From positions 124,001 through 188,000 of the forward strand of contig NZ_BCUT01000001.1 of NCBI RefSeq assembly GCF_001591365.1: a stretch of 64,000 nucleotides of DNA, written 5' to 3'. Of the stretch, positions 32,089-41,969 are shown one piece after another (position 1 is the first letter of the stretch; each line of letters starts with the position of its first letter). The notes under the pieces are model-generated. The model was not told where the DNA came from. It saw nothing but the letters and a program-made list of their open reading frames with translations, and ran no database searches. The DNA comes from Variovorax paradoxus NBRC 15149. Its GTDB lineage: Bacteria; Pseudomonadota; Gammaproteobacteria; Burkholderiales; Burkholderiaceae_C. The position numbers and the translations under genes are program-made.

Positions 32089-33045
32089 TCAGTGGGTTGG
32101 AGACTCGGGCGGCACGGGCACGGGCGGCATCAGCGGGCGGCTGCGAAAACGCGGCCACAGCGCCCCGAGCACGAACACGCGAACCATGTAGGGCACCAGT
32201 CCCTGCTCGTTGAGCGCAGGATCGACCTGCGCGCGGTAGCGCGTGCGATGCAGCTGCGTGAGCTCGGACCAGTGGACATGCGGGTTCTCGTGATGTGCGG
32301 TGTGCAGGCCGATGTTGAACAGCAAAGGGTTCACCAGCCCCTCGAAATTGCGCGCGTAGTTCAGGCGGGTACCCGCGGTATCGCGCCGCGCCTCCACATC
32401 CGGCACGGGCCGGCGTCCGTCGGCATGTGCGTGCTGCAGATAGTTGGTGGCCAGCAGCCAGTGCAGCCCGTGCAGCTGCGGCACGATCACCAGCAGCAGG
32501 GCCTTGCGCCAGTCGAGCAGCAGCAGCGCGCTCCAGCTGCCGAGCCACAGGGCGTACTGCGCCATGCAGTAGCGCCAGGGTCCCGGCCGGTGCCTGCGAA
32601 GCCGCGCAAGCCAGCCGAAGAACACCGGCACCAGCACCCACACGGCCTGGAACGGATGCAGCAGGTAGCCCCGCAGATGGTTGGTGTCGCCGCCGAAGCG
32701 GTAGGTGCGCGCCACGTCCCGCGGTCCGTGCCGGTGGCGATGGTGGTTGGCCACATGCGCCGGCCAGAAGACGAAGGTCGGATGCCCCTGCAGCAGCGTG
32801 ATCCAGAAGTCGGTGAACCGGTTCATGCGCCGCCCGCGCCACATGCGCAGATGCACGTGGTTGTGGTGGATCACGCCCACGCCCAGCGTCAGGAACAGCA
32901 TCGGCGCATAGAGCAGCACGGCAAAGCCGTGCACCCACTGCCATGCCGCCAGCGCGGGGAGCGCCGCCAGGTACGCCAGGCTCTGCCAGTCGCGCCCATG
33001 GCGAAGGCGCGCCGGCCAGCGCGGCGCCTCAGGCCGGCGTGCCAT
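32089..33045 (-). CDS. Fatty acid desaturase family protein
   Basis: Membrane-bound di-iron desaturase/hydroxylase-type protein, 318 residues. The three His boxes of the family are present: HHNHVH (~75), HVANHHRHRH (~110) and HTAHHENPHVHW (~260). Hydrophobic pairs on both sides would place the boxes on the cytoplasmic face. The ATG at 33045 is chosen because the longer frame overlaps the upstream gene by 179 nt without similarity. As it stands it overlaps that gene by 17 nt. It could act on membrane lipids or on a chain made by the adjacent condensing enzyme; the regiochemistry cannot be read. Confidence 0.85.
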   Translation of the reverse strand: MARRPEAPRWPARLRHGRDWQSLAYLAALPALAAWQWVHGFAVLLYAPMLFLTLGVGVIHHNHVHLRMWRGRRMNRFTDFWITLLQGHPTFVFWPAHVANHHRHRHGPRDVARTYRFGGDTNHLRGYLLHPFQAVWVLVPVFFGWLARLRRHRPGPWRYCMAQYALWLGSWSALLLLDWRKALLLVIVPQLHGLHWLLATNYLQHAHADGRRPVPDVEARRDTAGTRLNYARNFEGLVNPLLFNIGLHTAHHENPHVHWSELTQLHRTRYRAQVDPALNEQGLVPYMVRVFVLGALWPRFRSRPLMPPVPVPPESPTH

Positions 33046-33817
33046 GCTGCGGTTGGCGTTGCTGCTTCTCGCGGAAGGCCAGGAACTGCGGCTCGGCCGC
33101 GTCGGCGGCAATGCGCGTGCCGAACAACCGGTCCATGAAGGTGAACTGGAAGCCGTAGTTGCCGCTGTGGCAGGCGTGGTGCAAATGGTGCCGGCGGCTT
33201 GCGGCAAACCAGTGGCTGTACGACGCCCGCGGAAAGAAGTCGTAGTTCGAGTGCCCGATGCTGTTGAAGAACAGGCTGAACAGCGGCACCGACGCGAGCG
33301 ACCAGAAGCTGAAGTCGTGCAGCAGCATCGGCAGCAGGATCACGTTGCCGAGCATGGCCGCCTCGATCGGATGGAAGCTGTACGTGGCCCATGGCGTGGT
33401 CACGACCGAACGGTGGTGCGGCCCGTGAAAGCGCCGCAGCCAGCGCGTGTGCAGCAGCCGGTGGTTGAACCAGAAATGAACGTCGTTCCAGATCGCGAGC
33501 ACCAGGATTTCGGCCGCGACCTGGCGCCAGCCCGCGTCGGCATCGAGCCGCGCCCAGCCCAGCTGGAGCAAGCCCCACGGAAACACCATGCCCAGCCCGA
33601 ACACGAGCACCGACACGCCCGACTGCGCCAGTTCGCGGCGCAGCTGCCCCGGCTGCAGCGGCCGCGGGTCGAGCACGCGCCCGATGCCGAGCGCGGGCAG
33701 CACCCGCCGGGCCAGTAGCCAGTTGAGGACACCGAATCCCAGGTAGATGCCGCCGAAAAAGATCAGCCCCCAGCACATCACCTGGAGGGCCGACAACGAA
33801 ATGAAGCTTTGCGCCAT
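33029..33817 (-). CDS. Sterol desaturase/fatty acid hydroxylase superfamily protein
   Basis: A 262-residue integral membrane protein of the PF04116 family with four or so membrane helices. The His motifs are HFWFNHRLLH (~113-122), FHGPHHR (~130) and RRHHLHHACHS (~209-219), the expected eight-His di-iron set. Bacterial members hydroxylate or desaturate lipids, hopanoids or carotenoids; no sterol is implied. It starts 9 nt after the phospholipase D-like gene and overlaps the next desaturase gene, so two different di-iron lipid oxidases are encoded back to back. Confidence 0.87.
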   Translation of the reverse strand: MAQSFISLSALQVMCWGLIFFGGIYLGFGVLNWLLARRVLPALGIGRVLDPRPLQPGQLRRELAQSGVSVLVFGLGMVFPWGLLQLGWARLDADAGWRQVAAEILVLAIWNDVHFWFNHRLLHTRWLRRFHGPHHRSVVTTPWATYSFHPIEAAMLGNVILLPMLLHDFSFWSLASVPLFSLFFNSIGHSNYDFFPRASYSHWFAASRRHHLHHACHSGNYGFQFTFMDRLFGTRIAADAAEPQFLAFREKQQRQPQHGTPA

Positions 33818-33826
33818 CCCCCGAGG

Positions 33827-35401
33827 CTACAGCAGCATTTCGGGAACCAGGGGCGCAATGATCAGGTTGTGGAGGCGCTGGAAGAAGCTCGATTCCGGCT
33901 CCGATGTGAGGATGACTTCCTTCTCGCCATCGGTCGTGAGCCACTGCAGCGTGCCGGTGTCCTTGGCAATGCGCAGCCGGTACGAATTCTGCAGCTTGCT
34001 GATGTTGATGACGCGCAGCATCTCGCGCGCCAGCTGCGGGCTGTCGACCACCACGCCCATCTCGGTGTTCTGGCTCGCCGAGCGCGGATCGAGGTTCATC
34101 GAGCCGATGAAGATGCGGGTCTTGTCGATGGCGGCGGTCTTGGAGTGCAGCCGCCCCAGCGATTTGCCGAACATGCCGAAGCGCTCGCCCGCGGTGGTGC
34201 GCTGCGGGCTCAGTTCGTACAGGTCGGCACCGCTCCTGAGCAGCCGCTCGCGGTAGCGCGCATAGCCGGTGTGCACCAGCGGCTCGTCGTTGGCGGCCAG
34301 CGAATTGGTCAAGAGCGTGAGCTTGACCTTGCGCCTGGCAAGGTCCTCGAAGGCCGCCATGCCGCGCTCGCCGGGCACCAGGTAGGGCGAGGTCAGGTCG
34401 ACCTCGACCTTGGCGTCCATCAGCAGCGCCCAGACCTTCATCGTCACGCTGGTGGCAATGGCTTCGTCCTCGGTCATCGTGGTGGGCTTGGTGGGCGGAT
34501 CGGCAATGGCGCGGGCCTCGCCCCACAGCAGGCCCATGCGGCCGCCATCGAGTTCTTCCGCGATCGGCCCGTAGCCCAGCACGTCGGACGGCGGCAGCAC
34601 GATCTTCGGCGGCGGCGCGGCCATGCCGATCCAGGCGTCGAAGTCGGCGGCCGTGGGCGTGCGGCCGCCCTCCCCGCGCACGATGTCGGCAATGGGCCAG
34701 ACCTGCTCGCTGTTCCAGTAGGCGTCGAAGATCGATTCGAGCTGCGGCAGCACCTTGCCCACCACGAGCGCGTCCATGTCGATGAAGTTCTGTGCCTCGC
34801 TCAGCACGAAATACTCGTCGGCGATGTTGCGCCCGCCCACCACCGCCATGACGCCGTCGGCGATGAAGAGCTTGTTGTGCATGCGGTGGTTGAGCCGCCC
34901 GATCTCGTGCGGCGAGGCCGCGAAGCGCGAGAGAAAACCGCCGCGTCCGCAGCAGAACGGATTGAACAGCCGCACCTGCACATTGGGCGTGGCGGAAAGC
35001 GCGAGCAGCGGCTGCTGGCTCTTGACGGTGTAGAGATCGTCCACCAGCAGCCGCACCTGCACCCCGCGCCCGGCCGCCTCGCGCAGCGCGCGCATCAGGA
35101 GGCGGCCGGTGGCGTCGTTCTCGAACTGGTAGTACTGGACCACCAGCGAGCGCTGGGCGCGCTCTGCAAGCTGCACGCGCGCGTCGAGCGAATACACGCC
35201 GAGCGGCATCAGCCGGAAGCCCGAATGCTCGCCCGGCGGCGTCGAGGCGGCTGCGATGCGTGCCAGCGTGGTGGACGGATCGGCCGCGGCGGCGTTCACC
35301 GCCGCCCGCTCGCGCGCCGGCGGCAGCGAGCCGCACGCCGCCAGCGCCGCAGCCATGGCGCCGGCAAGACAGATACGCAGAAGTGGGGTCCAGAGGTTCA
35401 T
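33827..35401 (-). CDS. Phospholipase D / cardiolipin synthase C-like lipoprotein
   Basis: A 524-residue member of the phospholipase D superfamily with both HKD motifs: HNKLFIADGVMAVVGGRN (~180) and HSKTAAIDKTRIFIGSMN (~425). The N-terminal signal peptide ends in a lipobox (LAAC, Cys 22), so it is probably an outer- or inner-membrane lipoprotein in the periplasm. ClsC-type enzymes make cardiolipin from phosphatidylglycerol and phosphatidylethanolamine; hydrolysis is the alternative. The ATG at 35401 begins the minus-strand lipid operon. It faces the peroxiredoxin gene across 44 nt, which must hold both promoters. Confidence 0.88.
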   Translation of the reverse strand: MNLWTPLLRICLAGAMAAALAACGSLPPARERAAVNAAAADPSTTLARIAAASTPPGEHSGFRLMPLGVYSLDARVQLAERAQRSLVVQYYQFENDATGRLLMRALREAAGRGVQVRLLVDDLYTVKSQQPLLALSATPNVQVRLFNPFCCGRGGFLSRFAASPHEIGRLNHRMHNKLFIADGVMAVVGGRNIADEYFVLSEAQNFIDMDALVVGKVLPQLESIFDAYWNSEQVWPIADIVRGEGGRTPTAADFDAWIGMAAPPPKIVLPPSDVLGYGPIAEELDGGRMGLLWGEARAIADPPTKPTTMTEDEAIATSVTMKVWALLMDAKVEVDLTSPYLVPGERGMAAFEDLARRKVKLTLLTNSLAANDEPLVHTGYARYRERLLRSGADLYELSPQRTTAGERFGMFGKSLGRLHSKTAAIDKTRIFIGSMNLDPRSASQNTEMGVVVDSPQLAREMLRVINISKLQNSYRLRIAKDTGTLQWLTTDGEKEVILTSEPESSFFQRLHNLIIAPLVPEMLL

Positions 35402-35445
35402 GATGGCATCCTAGAATTCGTTTCACCCCTGCTCGGAGTTACACC

Positions 35446-36006
35446 ATGGCAAGACCGATCCTCTCACGCATTGCCCTGATGTCGGTCGCCGCCGGGCTGG
35501 CACTGCCCGCCTGGGCTGCACTGGACATCGGCGATCCGGTGCCCAAGTTCACCGCCAACGCCGCGCTCGGCGGCAAGACCTTCCGCTATTCGCTGGCCGA
35601 GGCGCTGGCCAAGGGCCCGGTGGTGGTGTACTTCTTTCCGGCGGCCGACTCCAGCGATTGTTCGATCGAAGCGCATGCCTTCGCCGAAGCCGTCGACCAG
35701 TTCGCCGCGCTCGGCGCCACGGTCATCGGCGTGTCGGCCGACGACATCGACACCCTCTCCAAGTTCTCGGTCAAGTCGTGCCAGAGCCGCTTTCCCGTGG
35801 CTTCGGATGAATCCAAATCCGTGATCAACGGCTTCGACGCCCTGATGCAGACCCGGCCCGACTTCGCCAACCGACTGTCCTACGTGATCGCGCCGAACGG
35901 CAAGGTGGCCTATTACTACCAGAACCTGAATCCGGACAAGCACGTGGAGCGCATGCTCAACGCGGTCCGGGCGCTGCCGCGGCCGGGCGCAGGCGCACCC
36001 CGGTAG
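35446..36006 (+). CDS. Exported peroxiredoxin (AhpC/TSA, Bcp-like)
   Basis: Thiol peroxidase of the Bcp/PrxQ type, 186 residues, with an N-terminal Sec signal (~8-25, ending AWAAL) that sends it to the periplasm. The peroxidatic Cys lies in FFPAADSSDCSIEAHAFAE, where Bcp proteins usually have a second Cys five residues later. Here that position is His, so the enzyme is probably 1-Cys or uses the downstream KSCQSRF Cys. It starts 44 nt from the divergent phospholipase D-like gene and is followed 20 nt later by an aldehyde dehydrogenase. Removal of lipid peroxides is a plausible role. Confidence 0.88.
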   Translation: MARPILSRIALMSVAAGLALPAWAALDIGDPVPKFTANAALGGKTFRYSLAEALAKGPVVVYFFPAADSSDCSIEAHAFAEAVDQFAALGATVIGVSADDIDTLSKFSVKSCQSRFPVASDESKSVINGFDALMQTRPDFANRLSYVIAPNGKVAYYYQNLNPDKHVERMLNAVRALPRPGAGAPR

Positions 36007-36026
36007 CGGGTGCAAAATCCCGTCCC

Positions 36027-37460
36027 ATGCAACTCAACTTCATCGCCAACGCCGACGTCCCGTCATCCTCCGGCCGCACCCTGCAGGTGCTCGACCCCTC
36101 CGACGGCCAGCCTTTCGACGAAATCCAGCGCAGCAATGCCGCCGACATCGATTCCGCCGTGCGCGCGGCGCGCGACTGCTTCGAGGGCGTCTGGCACAAG
36201 GTGAGCGCGGCCGACCGCGGCCGCCTGCTCTACAAGCTCTCGCAGAAGGTTGCCGAGCACGTCGACGAACTCGCGCTCATCGAGCAGCGCGATTGCGGCA
36301 AGCCCGTGAAGCAGGCCCGCGCCGACGCACTCGCGCTGGTGCGCTATTTCGAGTTCTATGCCGGCGCCTGCGACAAGCTGCACGGCGAGACCATTCCCTA
36401 CCAGGACGGCTACAGCGTCTTCACCTGGCGCGAGCCGCACGGCGTCACCGGCCACATCATTCCGTGGAACTACCCGATGCAGATCTTCGGGCGCAGCGTG
36501 GGCGGCGCGCTGGCGGCCGGCAACGTGTGCGTGGTGAAGCCGGCCGAGGATGCCTGCCTTTCCCTCGTTCGCGTGGCGCAACTGGCGGCCGAGGTCGGCT
36601 TTCCGGCCGGCGCGCTCAACATCGTGACGGGCTACGGCCATGAAGTGGGCGACGCGCTCGCGCGGCACGAGGGCATCGACCACATCAGCTTCACCGGCAG
36701 CCCGAAGATCGGCACGCTGATCCAGCAGGTGGCGGCCGAGCGGCATTGCCCGGTCACGCTCGAACTCGGCGGCAAGAGCCCGCAGATCATCTTTGCCGAC
36801 GCCGACCTCGACGCGGCCATTCCGGTGATCATCAATGCCATCGTGCAGAACGCCGGCCAGACCTGCTCGGCCGGCTCGCGCGTGCTGATCCAGCGCGGCA
36901 TCTACGAGCCGCTGCTCGAGCGCCTCGGCCGTGCCTTCGAGGCCCTGCGCGTCGGCCCCGCGGCCATGGACCTGGACGTCGGCCCGCTGATCCGCCAGAC
37001 ACAGCAGCAGCGCGTGTGGGATTTCCTGAGCGACGCCCAGGTGGCGGGCATTCCGATGGTGGCCCACGGCATCGTGGTCGACGAGGCGCCCGAAACCGGC
37101 TTCTACCAGGCCCCCACCCTGCTGCGCGACGTGCCGGTGGACCACCGCCTCGCCCAGGAAGAGGTGTTCGGCCCGGTGCTCGCCGCGATGCAGTTCGCCG
37201 ACGAGGACGAAGCGGTGGCGCTCGCCAACGCCACGCAGTTCGGCCTTGTGGCCGGCGTCTGGACGACCGACGGTGCGCGCCAGTTCCGCATGGCCAAGCG
37301 GGTTCGCAGCGGCCAGGTGTTCATCAACAACTACGGCGCCGGCGGCGGCGTGGAACTGCCGTTCGGCGGCGTCAAGTCGTCGGGCTACGGACGCGAAAAG
37401 GGCTTCGAAGCGCTCTACGGCTTCACCACGCTCAAGACCGTCGCCATCAAGCACGGCTGA
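36027..37460 (+). CDS. NAD(P)+-dependent aldehyde dehydrogenase
   Basis: A 477-residue class 1/2-type aldehyde dehydrogenase, cytoplasmic, oxidising aldehydes to acids. The catalytic Glu is in [12 protein letters not shown] (~245) and the nucleophilic Cys in [11 protein letters not shown] (~281). The coenzyme segment [12 protein letters not shown] and FTGSPKIG are intact. The specific aldehyde cannot be read; the best general matches would be gamma-aminobutyraldehyde or betaine aldehyde types. It starts 20 nt after the peroxiredoxin gene and may be co-transcribed with it. Confidence 0.9.
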   Translation: MQLNFIANADVPSSSGRTLQVLDPSDGQPFDEIQRSNAADIDSAVRAARDCFEGVWHKVSAADRGRLLYKLSQKVAEHVDELALIEQRDCGKPVKQARADALALVRYFEFYAGACDKLHGETIPYQDGYSVFTWREPHGVTGHIIPWNYPMQIFGRSVGGALAAGNVCVVKPAEDACLSLVRVAQLAAEVGFPAGALNIVTGYGHEVGDALARHEGIDHISFTGSPKIGTLIQQVAAERHCPVTLELGGKSPQIIFADADLDAAIPVIINAIVQNAGQTCSAGSRVLIQRGIYEPLLERLGRAFEALRVGPAAMDLDVGPLIRQTQQQRVWDFLSDAQVAGIPMVAHGIVVDEAPETGFYQAPTLLRDVPVDHRLAQEEVFGPVLAAMQFADEDEAVALANATQFGLVAGVWTTDGARQFRMAKRVRSGQVFINNYGAGGGVELPFGGVKSSGYGREKGFEALYGFTTLKTVAIKHG

Positions 37461-37561
37461 GGCGCGCGCCGCGTGCAGGGCCGGGTTCCGGGCGGCGCTC
37501 GCCAAGGAGTAGCCCTTTTCGGAATCGGCCCGCGCCCGATGGAGTAAATTGGCCGCTGTCC

Positions 37562-38713
37562 ATGAACCGCAAAAGCACCACCGTCATTCCGCTCTCCGAG
37601 GTCGGCCGCGCGCGCCCCGCCGTGGCGGTTCCGGAGGTGGCCGTGCCCGCCACCGGGCGGCTACTCGACCGCCTGGGCCGGCCGCTGACCGACCTGCGCA
37701 TCAGCGTGACCGACCGCTGCAACTTCCGCTGCAGCTACTGCATGCCGAAGGACGTGTTCGACAAGGACTACCAATACCTGCCGCACAGCGCGCTGTTGAG
37801 CTTCGAGGAAATGACCCGGCTCGCGCGCCTGTTCGCGGCCCATGGCGTGCGCAAGATCCGCCTCACCGGCGGCGAGCCGCTGCTGCGCAAGAACATCGAG
37901 GCGCTGATCGCGCAGCTCTCTGAAATCCGCACCCCGGGCGGCGAACCGCTCGCGCTCACGCTCACCACCAACGGCTCGCTGCTGCAGCGCAAGGCGGCCG
38001 CGCTGGCCGCCGCCGGCCTGCAGCGTGTGACCGTGAGCCTCGACAGCCTGGACGATGCGGTCTTCCGCCACATGAACGACGTCGATTTTCCGGTGGCCGA
38101 CGTGCTCGCCGGCATCGAGGCGGCGCTGGCCGCGGGCCTCGGTCCGCTGAAGGTGAACATGGTGGTCAAGCGCGGCACCAATGAGCAGGAGATCCTGCCG
38201 ATGGCGCGCTACTTCCGCGACCACCACGGCGGCAAGGTGGTGCTGCGCTTCATCGAATACATGGACGTGGGCGCCACCAACGGCTGGCGCATGGACGAGG
38301 TGCTGCCCTCGGCCGAGGTCGTTGCGCGCATCGGCGCCGAGTTTCCGCTGGTGCCGCTCGAGCCCAGCGCGCCGGGCGAAACCGCCCAGCGATGGGCCTA
38401 CGCCGACGGCGGCGGGGAAATCGGCGTGATCAGCAGCGTGACCCAGGCCTTCTGCCACGACTGCAGCCGCGCGCGCCTGTCCACCGAAGGCAAGCTCTAC
38501 CTCTGCCTCTTTGCGAGCGCGGGCCACGACCTGCGCCCCCTGCTGCGCGGCACCGCCACCGACGAGGACATCGGCTCGGCCATCGGCCACATCTGGCAGG
38601 GCCGCGCCGACCGCTATTCCGAACTGCGCGCGCTGCGCGGCCCCGACAGCGGCGAGCACGACGCCAACGACCCCGCGCCGCGCCGCGTCGAAATGAGCTA
38701 CATCGGCGGATGA
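37562..38713 (+). CDS. moaA: GTP 3',8-cyclase (molybdenum cofactor synthesis)
   Basis: Radical SAM enzyme that converts GTP to the cyclic intermediate of molybdopterin synthesis. The 383-residue product has the SAM-binding 4Fe-4S motif CNFRCSYC (~57-64) and GGEPLLR. The C-terminal second cluster is [18 protein letters not shown], and the product ends in the GG needed for catalysis. A ~35-residue N-terminal extension precedes the core. The ATG at 37562 is the only good start. It overlaps mobA by 4 nt (ATGA) and opens the moaA-mobA-moeA operon. Confidence 0.96.
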   Translation: MNRKSTTVIPLSEVGRARPAVAVPEVAVPATGRLLDRLGRPLTDLRISVTDRCNFRCSYCMPKDVFDKDYQYLPHSALLSFEEMTRLARLFAAHGVRKIRLTGGEPLLRKNIEALIAQLSEIRTPGGEPLALTLTTNGSLLQRKAAALAAAGLQRVTVSLDSLDDAVFRHMNDVDFPVADVLAGIEAALAAGLGPLKVNMVVKRGTNEQEILPMARYFRDHHGGKVVLRFIEYMDVGATNGWRMDEVLPSAEVVARIGAEFPLVPLEPSAPGETAQRWAYADGGGEIGVISSVTQAFCHDCSRARLSTEGKLYLCLFASAGHDLRPLLRGTATDEDIGSAIGHIWQGRADRYSELRALRGPDSGEHDANDPAPRRVEMSYIGG

Positions 38714-39360
38714 CCCCAAACACACAAGATTCCATTTCCCCCGGCGAGATCACCGGCCTGCTGCTGGCCGGCGGCCGCGGCTCCCGCATGGGCGGCATCG
38801 ACAAGGGCCTGCAGAACTTCAACGGCTCGCCGCTTGCCATGCATGCCGTGCTGCGCCTGGGCATGCAGGTGGGCGAGGTCATGATCAATGCCAACCGCAA
38901 CCTGGCGGCTTACGAGTCCTTCGGCGTTCCGGTGTGGCCCGACAGCCTGGCCGACTATGCCGGCCCGCTCGCGGGCTTCCTGACCGGGCTCGAACGCTGC
39001 GAAACGCCCTACCTGCTCACCGTGCCCTGCGACACGCCGCTGTTTCCGCTCGACCTGGCGAGCCGGCTGGCCGAGGCCCTGGTGGCCGACAACGCGGAAA
39101 TCGCCATGGTGAGCGCGCCCGAGTCCGCCGCCGAACCCGGCGCGGCGCCGGTGCTGCGACCGCAGCCGGTGTTCTGCCTGCTGCACACCACGCTGCTCGA
39201 AAGCCTGGTGAACTTCACCCAGTCCGGCGGCCGCAAGATCGACGCCTGGACCGCGCAGCACCGCACGGTGCTCGTGCCCTTCGACCGGCCCGGCGATGCG
39301 CCCGACGCCTTCTTCAACGCCAACACGCTGGCCGAACTGCACGCGCTGGAAAACCGATGA
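38710..39360 (+). CDS. mobA: Molybdenum cofactor guanylyltransferase
   Basis: Adds GMP to molybdopterin to give the guanine dinucleotide cofactor used by DMSO-reductase-type enzymes. The 216-residue product has the nucleotidyltransferase signature [18 protein letters not shown] (~17-34). It also has PLAGFLTGL and VPCDTPLFP, where the Asp binds Mg. The orphan CoxL-like gene in this window would instead need the cytosine form, normally made by MocA, so this gene probably serves other enzymes. It overlaps both neighbours by 4 nt. Confidence 0.93.
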   Translation: MTPNTQDSISPGEITGLLLAGGRGSRMGGIDKGLQNFNGSPLAMHAVLRLGMQVGEVMINANRNLAAYESFGVPVWPDSLADYAGPLAGFLTGLERCETPYLLTVPCDTPLFPLDLASRLAEALVADNAEIAMVSAPESAAEPGAAPVLRPQPVFCLLHTTLLESLVNFTQSGGRKIDAWTAQHRTVLVPFDRPGDAPDAFFNANTLAELHALENR

Positions 39361-40673
39361 GCCGCATCGCCGACATTGCCGCCGCCCTTGCCGGCTATGA
39401 CCCCCAGGCGCTGAGCGTCCAGGGCGTGCAGGCCTTCCTGGCGCAACTGGTAGCACCCGCCGTGGTGGCCGAGCGCGAGGAAGTCGCGCTGCGCGAAGCG
39501 CTCGGCCGCGTGCTGGCCGAAGACATCATCTCGCCGGTCAGCGTGCCGCCGCACGACAACTCCGCGATGGATGGCTTTGCCTTCGACGGCGCGATCCTGC
39601 GGGACGATTCGCCGACCGACGCCTCCATCGAGCTGCGCGTGGTGGGTACCGCCTTGGCCGGCACGGCCTGGCGCGGCGCGCTCGCCGCCGGCGACGCGGT
39701 TCGCATCATGACGGGCGCGGTCATGCCCGAAGGGCTCGACACCGTGATCCCGCAGGAATTCTGCAAGGTCGACGGCGACCGCGTGCGCTTTCCCGCCAAG
39801 GTGCTTCGGCGCGGCGACAACCGCCGCTTCGCGGGTGAAGACCTCATGCAGGGCCAGCCGGCCTTGCGGCGCGGCGAGCGCCTGTCGCCTGCCGCGCTGG
39901 GCATGGTCGCCAGCCTGGGCCTGCCTTCGGTGCCCGCGCTGCGGCGGCTGCGCGTGGCCTATTTCTCGACCGGCGACGAGATCCTGAGCCTTGGCGAGCC
40001 GCCGCGCGAAGGCGCGGTGTACGACAGCAACCGCTACACGGTGTTCGGCCTGCTCACGCGGCTGGGCTGCGAAGTGATCGACCTGGGCCTGGTGCGCGAC
40101 GACCCGGCCACGCTCGCCGCCACGCTGCAGCAGGCCGCGGGCCAGGCCGACGCCATCATCACCAGCGGCGGCGTGAGCGTCGGCGCCGCCGACCACACAC
40201 GCGCCGTGATGCAGCAGCTCGGCGACATGGCGTTCTGGCGCGTGGCGATGCGCCCCGGCCGGCCGATGGCGGTCGGGCTCGTTCCGCGCAGCCAGCAGGC
40301 CTCATCACAGCCGGGCTCTGCCGTGCTCTTCGGCCTGCCCGGCAATCCGGTGGCCGTCATGGTCACCTTTCTTGCCTTCGTGCGGCCGGCCCTGCTGCGC
40401 ATGATGGGCTGCCACGAGATTGCCGCCGCGCCGGCGCCGCTGCTGCGCGCGCGCGCCGCGAGCGCCATCCGCAAGAAGCCCGGCCGCACCGAATACCAGC
40501 GCGGCTTCGTGCGGGCGGTGGCCGGTGCGCTGCCCGAGGTCCGCATTGCCGGCAACCAGGGCTCCGGCGTGCTGAGCTCGATGGTCGAGGCCAACGGGCT
40601 CGTGGTGCTGCACCACGACCAGGGCAATGTGGCCGCGGGCGACGAAGTCGACGTGATGATGCTGGAGGCGTAG
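39357..40673 (+). CDS. moeA: Molybdopterin molybdenumtransferase
   Basis: Inserts molybdate into adenylylated molybdopterin. The 438-residue product has the MoeA pattern. It contains [13 protein letters not shown] (~61-73), [18 protein letters not shown] (~117-134), [12 protein letters not shown], and the molybdopterin-binding [13 protein letters not shown] (~266-278). The C-terminal beta-barrel domain carries [18 protein letters not shown]. Slightly longer than the usual ~410 because of an N-terminal extension. It closes the moaA-mobA-moeA operon and converges on rnhA. Confidence 0.96.
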   Translation: MSRIADIAAALAGYDPQALSVQGVQAFLAQLVAPAVVAEREEVALREALGRVLAEDIISPVSVPPHDNSAMDGFAFDGAILRDDSPTDASIELRVVGTALAGTAWRGALAAGDAVRIMTGAVMPEGLDTVIPQEFCKVDGDRVRFPAKVLRRGDNRRFAGEDLMQGQPALRRGERLSPAALGMVASLGLPSVPALRRLRVAYFSTGDEILSLGEPPREGAVYDSNRYTVFGLLTRLGCEVIDLGLVRDDPATLAATLQQAAGQADAIITSGGVSVGAADHTRAVMQQLGDMAFWRVAMRPGRPMAVGLVPRSQQASSQPGSAVLFGLPGNPVAVMVTFLAFVRPALLRMMGCHEIAAAPAPLLRARAASAIRKKPGRTEYQRGFVRAVAGALPEVRIAGNQGSGVLSSMVEANGLVVLHHDQGNVAAGDEVDVMMLEA

Positions 40674-40707
40674 CCCGCCATGGGCCGCGCACTCGGCAGG
40701 CAGCGGC

Positions 40708-41157
40708 TCAGATCCGGCCCAGCGCCTTGTCCACGCCCTTGTTGGCCAGCATGTCGGCACGCTCGTTGCCGACGTCGCCCGAATGGCCCTTGACCCAGCG
40801 CCATTCGATCACATGGCCCCCTTCGGCCACCAGCTTGTCGAGTTTCTGCCAGAGCTCGACGTTCTTGACCGGCTGCTTGGTCGAGGTGCGCCAGCCCTTG
40901 GCCTTCCAGCCGCGGATCCATTCGGTGATGCCCATGCGCACGTACTGGCTGTCCAGGTAGAGAATGACCTTGCAGGGCCGCTTGAGCGCGGCCAGGCCCT
41001 CGATCACGGCGGTGAGCTCCATCCGGTTGTTGGTGGTGTTGAGTTCGCCGCCGAACAGTTCCTTTTCGGTGGCGCCCGACTTGAGCCACGCACCCCAGCC
41101 GCCAGGGCCGGGATTGCCTTTGCACGCACCATCGGTGTAGATCACGACTTCGTTCAA
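40708..41157 (-). CDS. rnhA: Ribonuclease HI
   Basis: Cleaves RNA in RNA-DNA hybrids, including R-loops and Okazaki primers. The 149-residue product has all four catalytic acids: [19 protein letters not shown] (first Asp), [10 protein letters not shown] (Glu), LYLDSQYV (Asp) and [12 protein letters not shown] (last Asp). The frame is open far upstream; I choose the TTG at 41157, preceded by AGGA, which gives the canonical length and N-terminus. It follows the methyltransferase gene by 35 nt on the same strand, the common order in this group. Confidence 0.94.
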   Translation of the reverse strand: MNEVVIYTDGACKGNPGPGGWGAWLKSGATEKELFGGELNTTNNRMELTAVIEGLAALKRPCKVILYLDSQYVRMGITEWIRGWKAKGWRTSTKQPVKNVELWQKLDKLVAEGGHVIEWRWVKGHSGDVGNERADMLANKGVDKALGRI

Positions 41158-41192
41158 AACGCTCTTTTCCTTCTTCTTCAATATTTCAATGT

Positions 41193-41969
41193 TCAATCGG
41201 CGCGGTCGGCCTTGGCCTTGTGCATCTTGCCTGCAATGGGTACCGGCGCGGTGGCGCGCGCCGCTGCACGGCGCCAGTCGGCGCTCAGCAGTCGCATGCC
41301 GCGCACCCGCTTGACGGCCACCAGGAAGTACGCCGCGCCGAAGATGGGCCACCAGCGCTCGCCGGCGGCGTCCATCCAGCGGCAGCGCTCGAGCCACGCC
41401 TCGCTGCGCACCGCGGGCCGGTAGACGCCGAAGCGCCCCGACTCCACCTCGAAGCTCAGGAGCCGCAGCCAGTCGCGCATGCGCCAGTAGCCGATGAACT
41501 CGCCGCCCTCGGGCAGAAAGAGATCGCCGAGGCCGAGCCGGCGGTACAGGTGCGCGCGGCGCTGCCGCATGCCCCAGAGGCTGGCCGGATTGAGCCCGCA
41601 GATCACCACGCGGCCCTCTGGCACCAGCACCCGCTCCACTTCGCGCAGGGCCGCATGGGGGTCCTGGCTCAGCTCCAGCGCATGCGGCAGCACCACCAGG
41701 TCGAGGCTGTTGGCGGCAAACGGCAGCGCCGCAAAATCGGTGTACAGCGCAGCCCTGCCGGACGGCTGGCCGGGGTCGGGCAGCGCCAGCCAACGGTGCG
41801 GCATGCGGTTGGTGCGCAGGCCATCGACCCCGGCGGCACCGAGCTGCAGCGCGTGGTAGCCGAAAACATCCGCCACGGCTTCGTCGAACTGGGCCTGCTC
41901 CCACGCGAGCAGGTAGCGGCCGGGGGGGGTCGCGAACCAATCCTGCAAACCTATAATTTGACCGCTCAT
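41193..41969 (-). CDS. Class I SAM-dependent methyltransferase
   Basis: A 258-residue methyltransferase of the Methyltransf_11 type. The SAM-binding region is modified: the usual GxGxG loop is replaced around [11 protein letters not shown]. Later strands are clear ([19 protein letters not shown], ~87-105, and [20 protein letters not shown]). The substrate is unknown; proteins of this kind often sit between gloB and rnhA in Burkholderiales. The ATG at 41969 overlaps the gloB ATG on the opposite strand by 2 nt (CATG). If this start is right, gloB's promoter lies inside this gene. Confidence 0.82.
   Translation of the reverse strand: MSGQIIGLQDWFATPPGRYLLAWEQAQFDEAVADVFGYHALQLGAAGVDGLRTNRMPHRWLALPDPGQPSGRAALYTDFAALPFAANSLDLVVLPHALELSQDPHAALREVERVLVPEGRVVICGLNPASLWGMRQRRAHLYRRLGLGDLFLPEGGEFIGYWRMRDWLRLLSFEVESGRFGVYRPAVRSEAWLERCRWMDAAGERWWPIFGAAYFLVAVKRVRGMRLLSADWRRAAARATAPVPIAGKMHKAKADRAD
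41952..41957 (+). promoter_or_regulatory. Candidate -10 of gloB
   Basis: A perfect TATAAT ends 10 nt before the gloB ATG, so transcription would begin almost at the start codon and give a leaderless message. No good -35 lies 17 nt upstream. The hexamer is inside the 5' end of the divergent methyltransferase gene. Confidence 0.4.

Noticed and set aside
41193..41969. Broken methyltransferase (missing GxGxG)
   Set aside because: The glycine loop is degenerate but the rest of the fold and reading frame are intact, so I keep it as a divergent family member and not a pseudogene.
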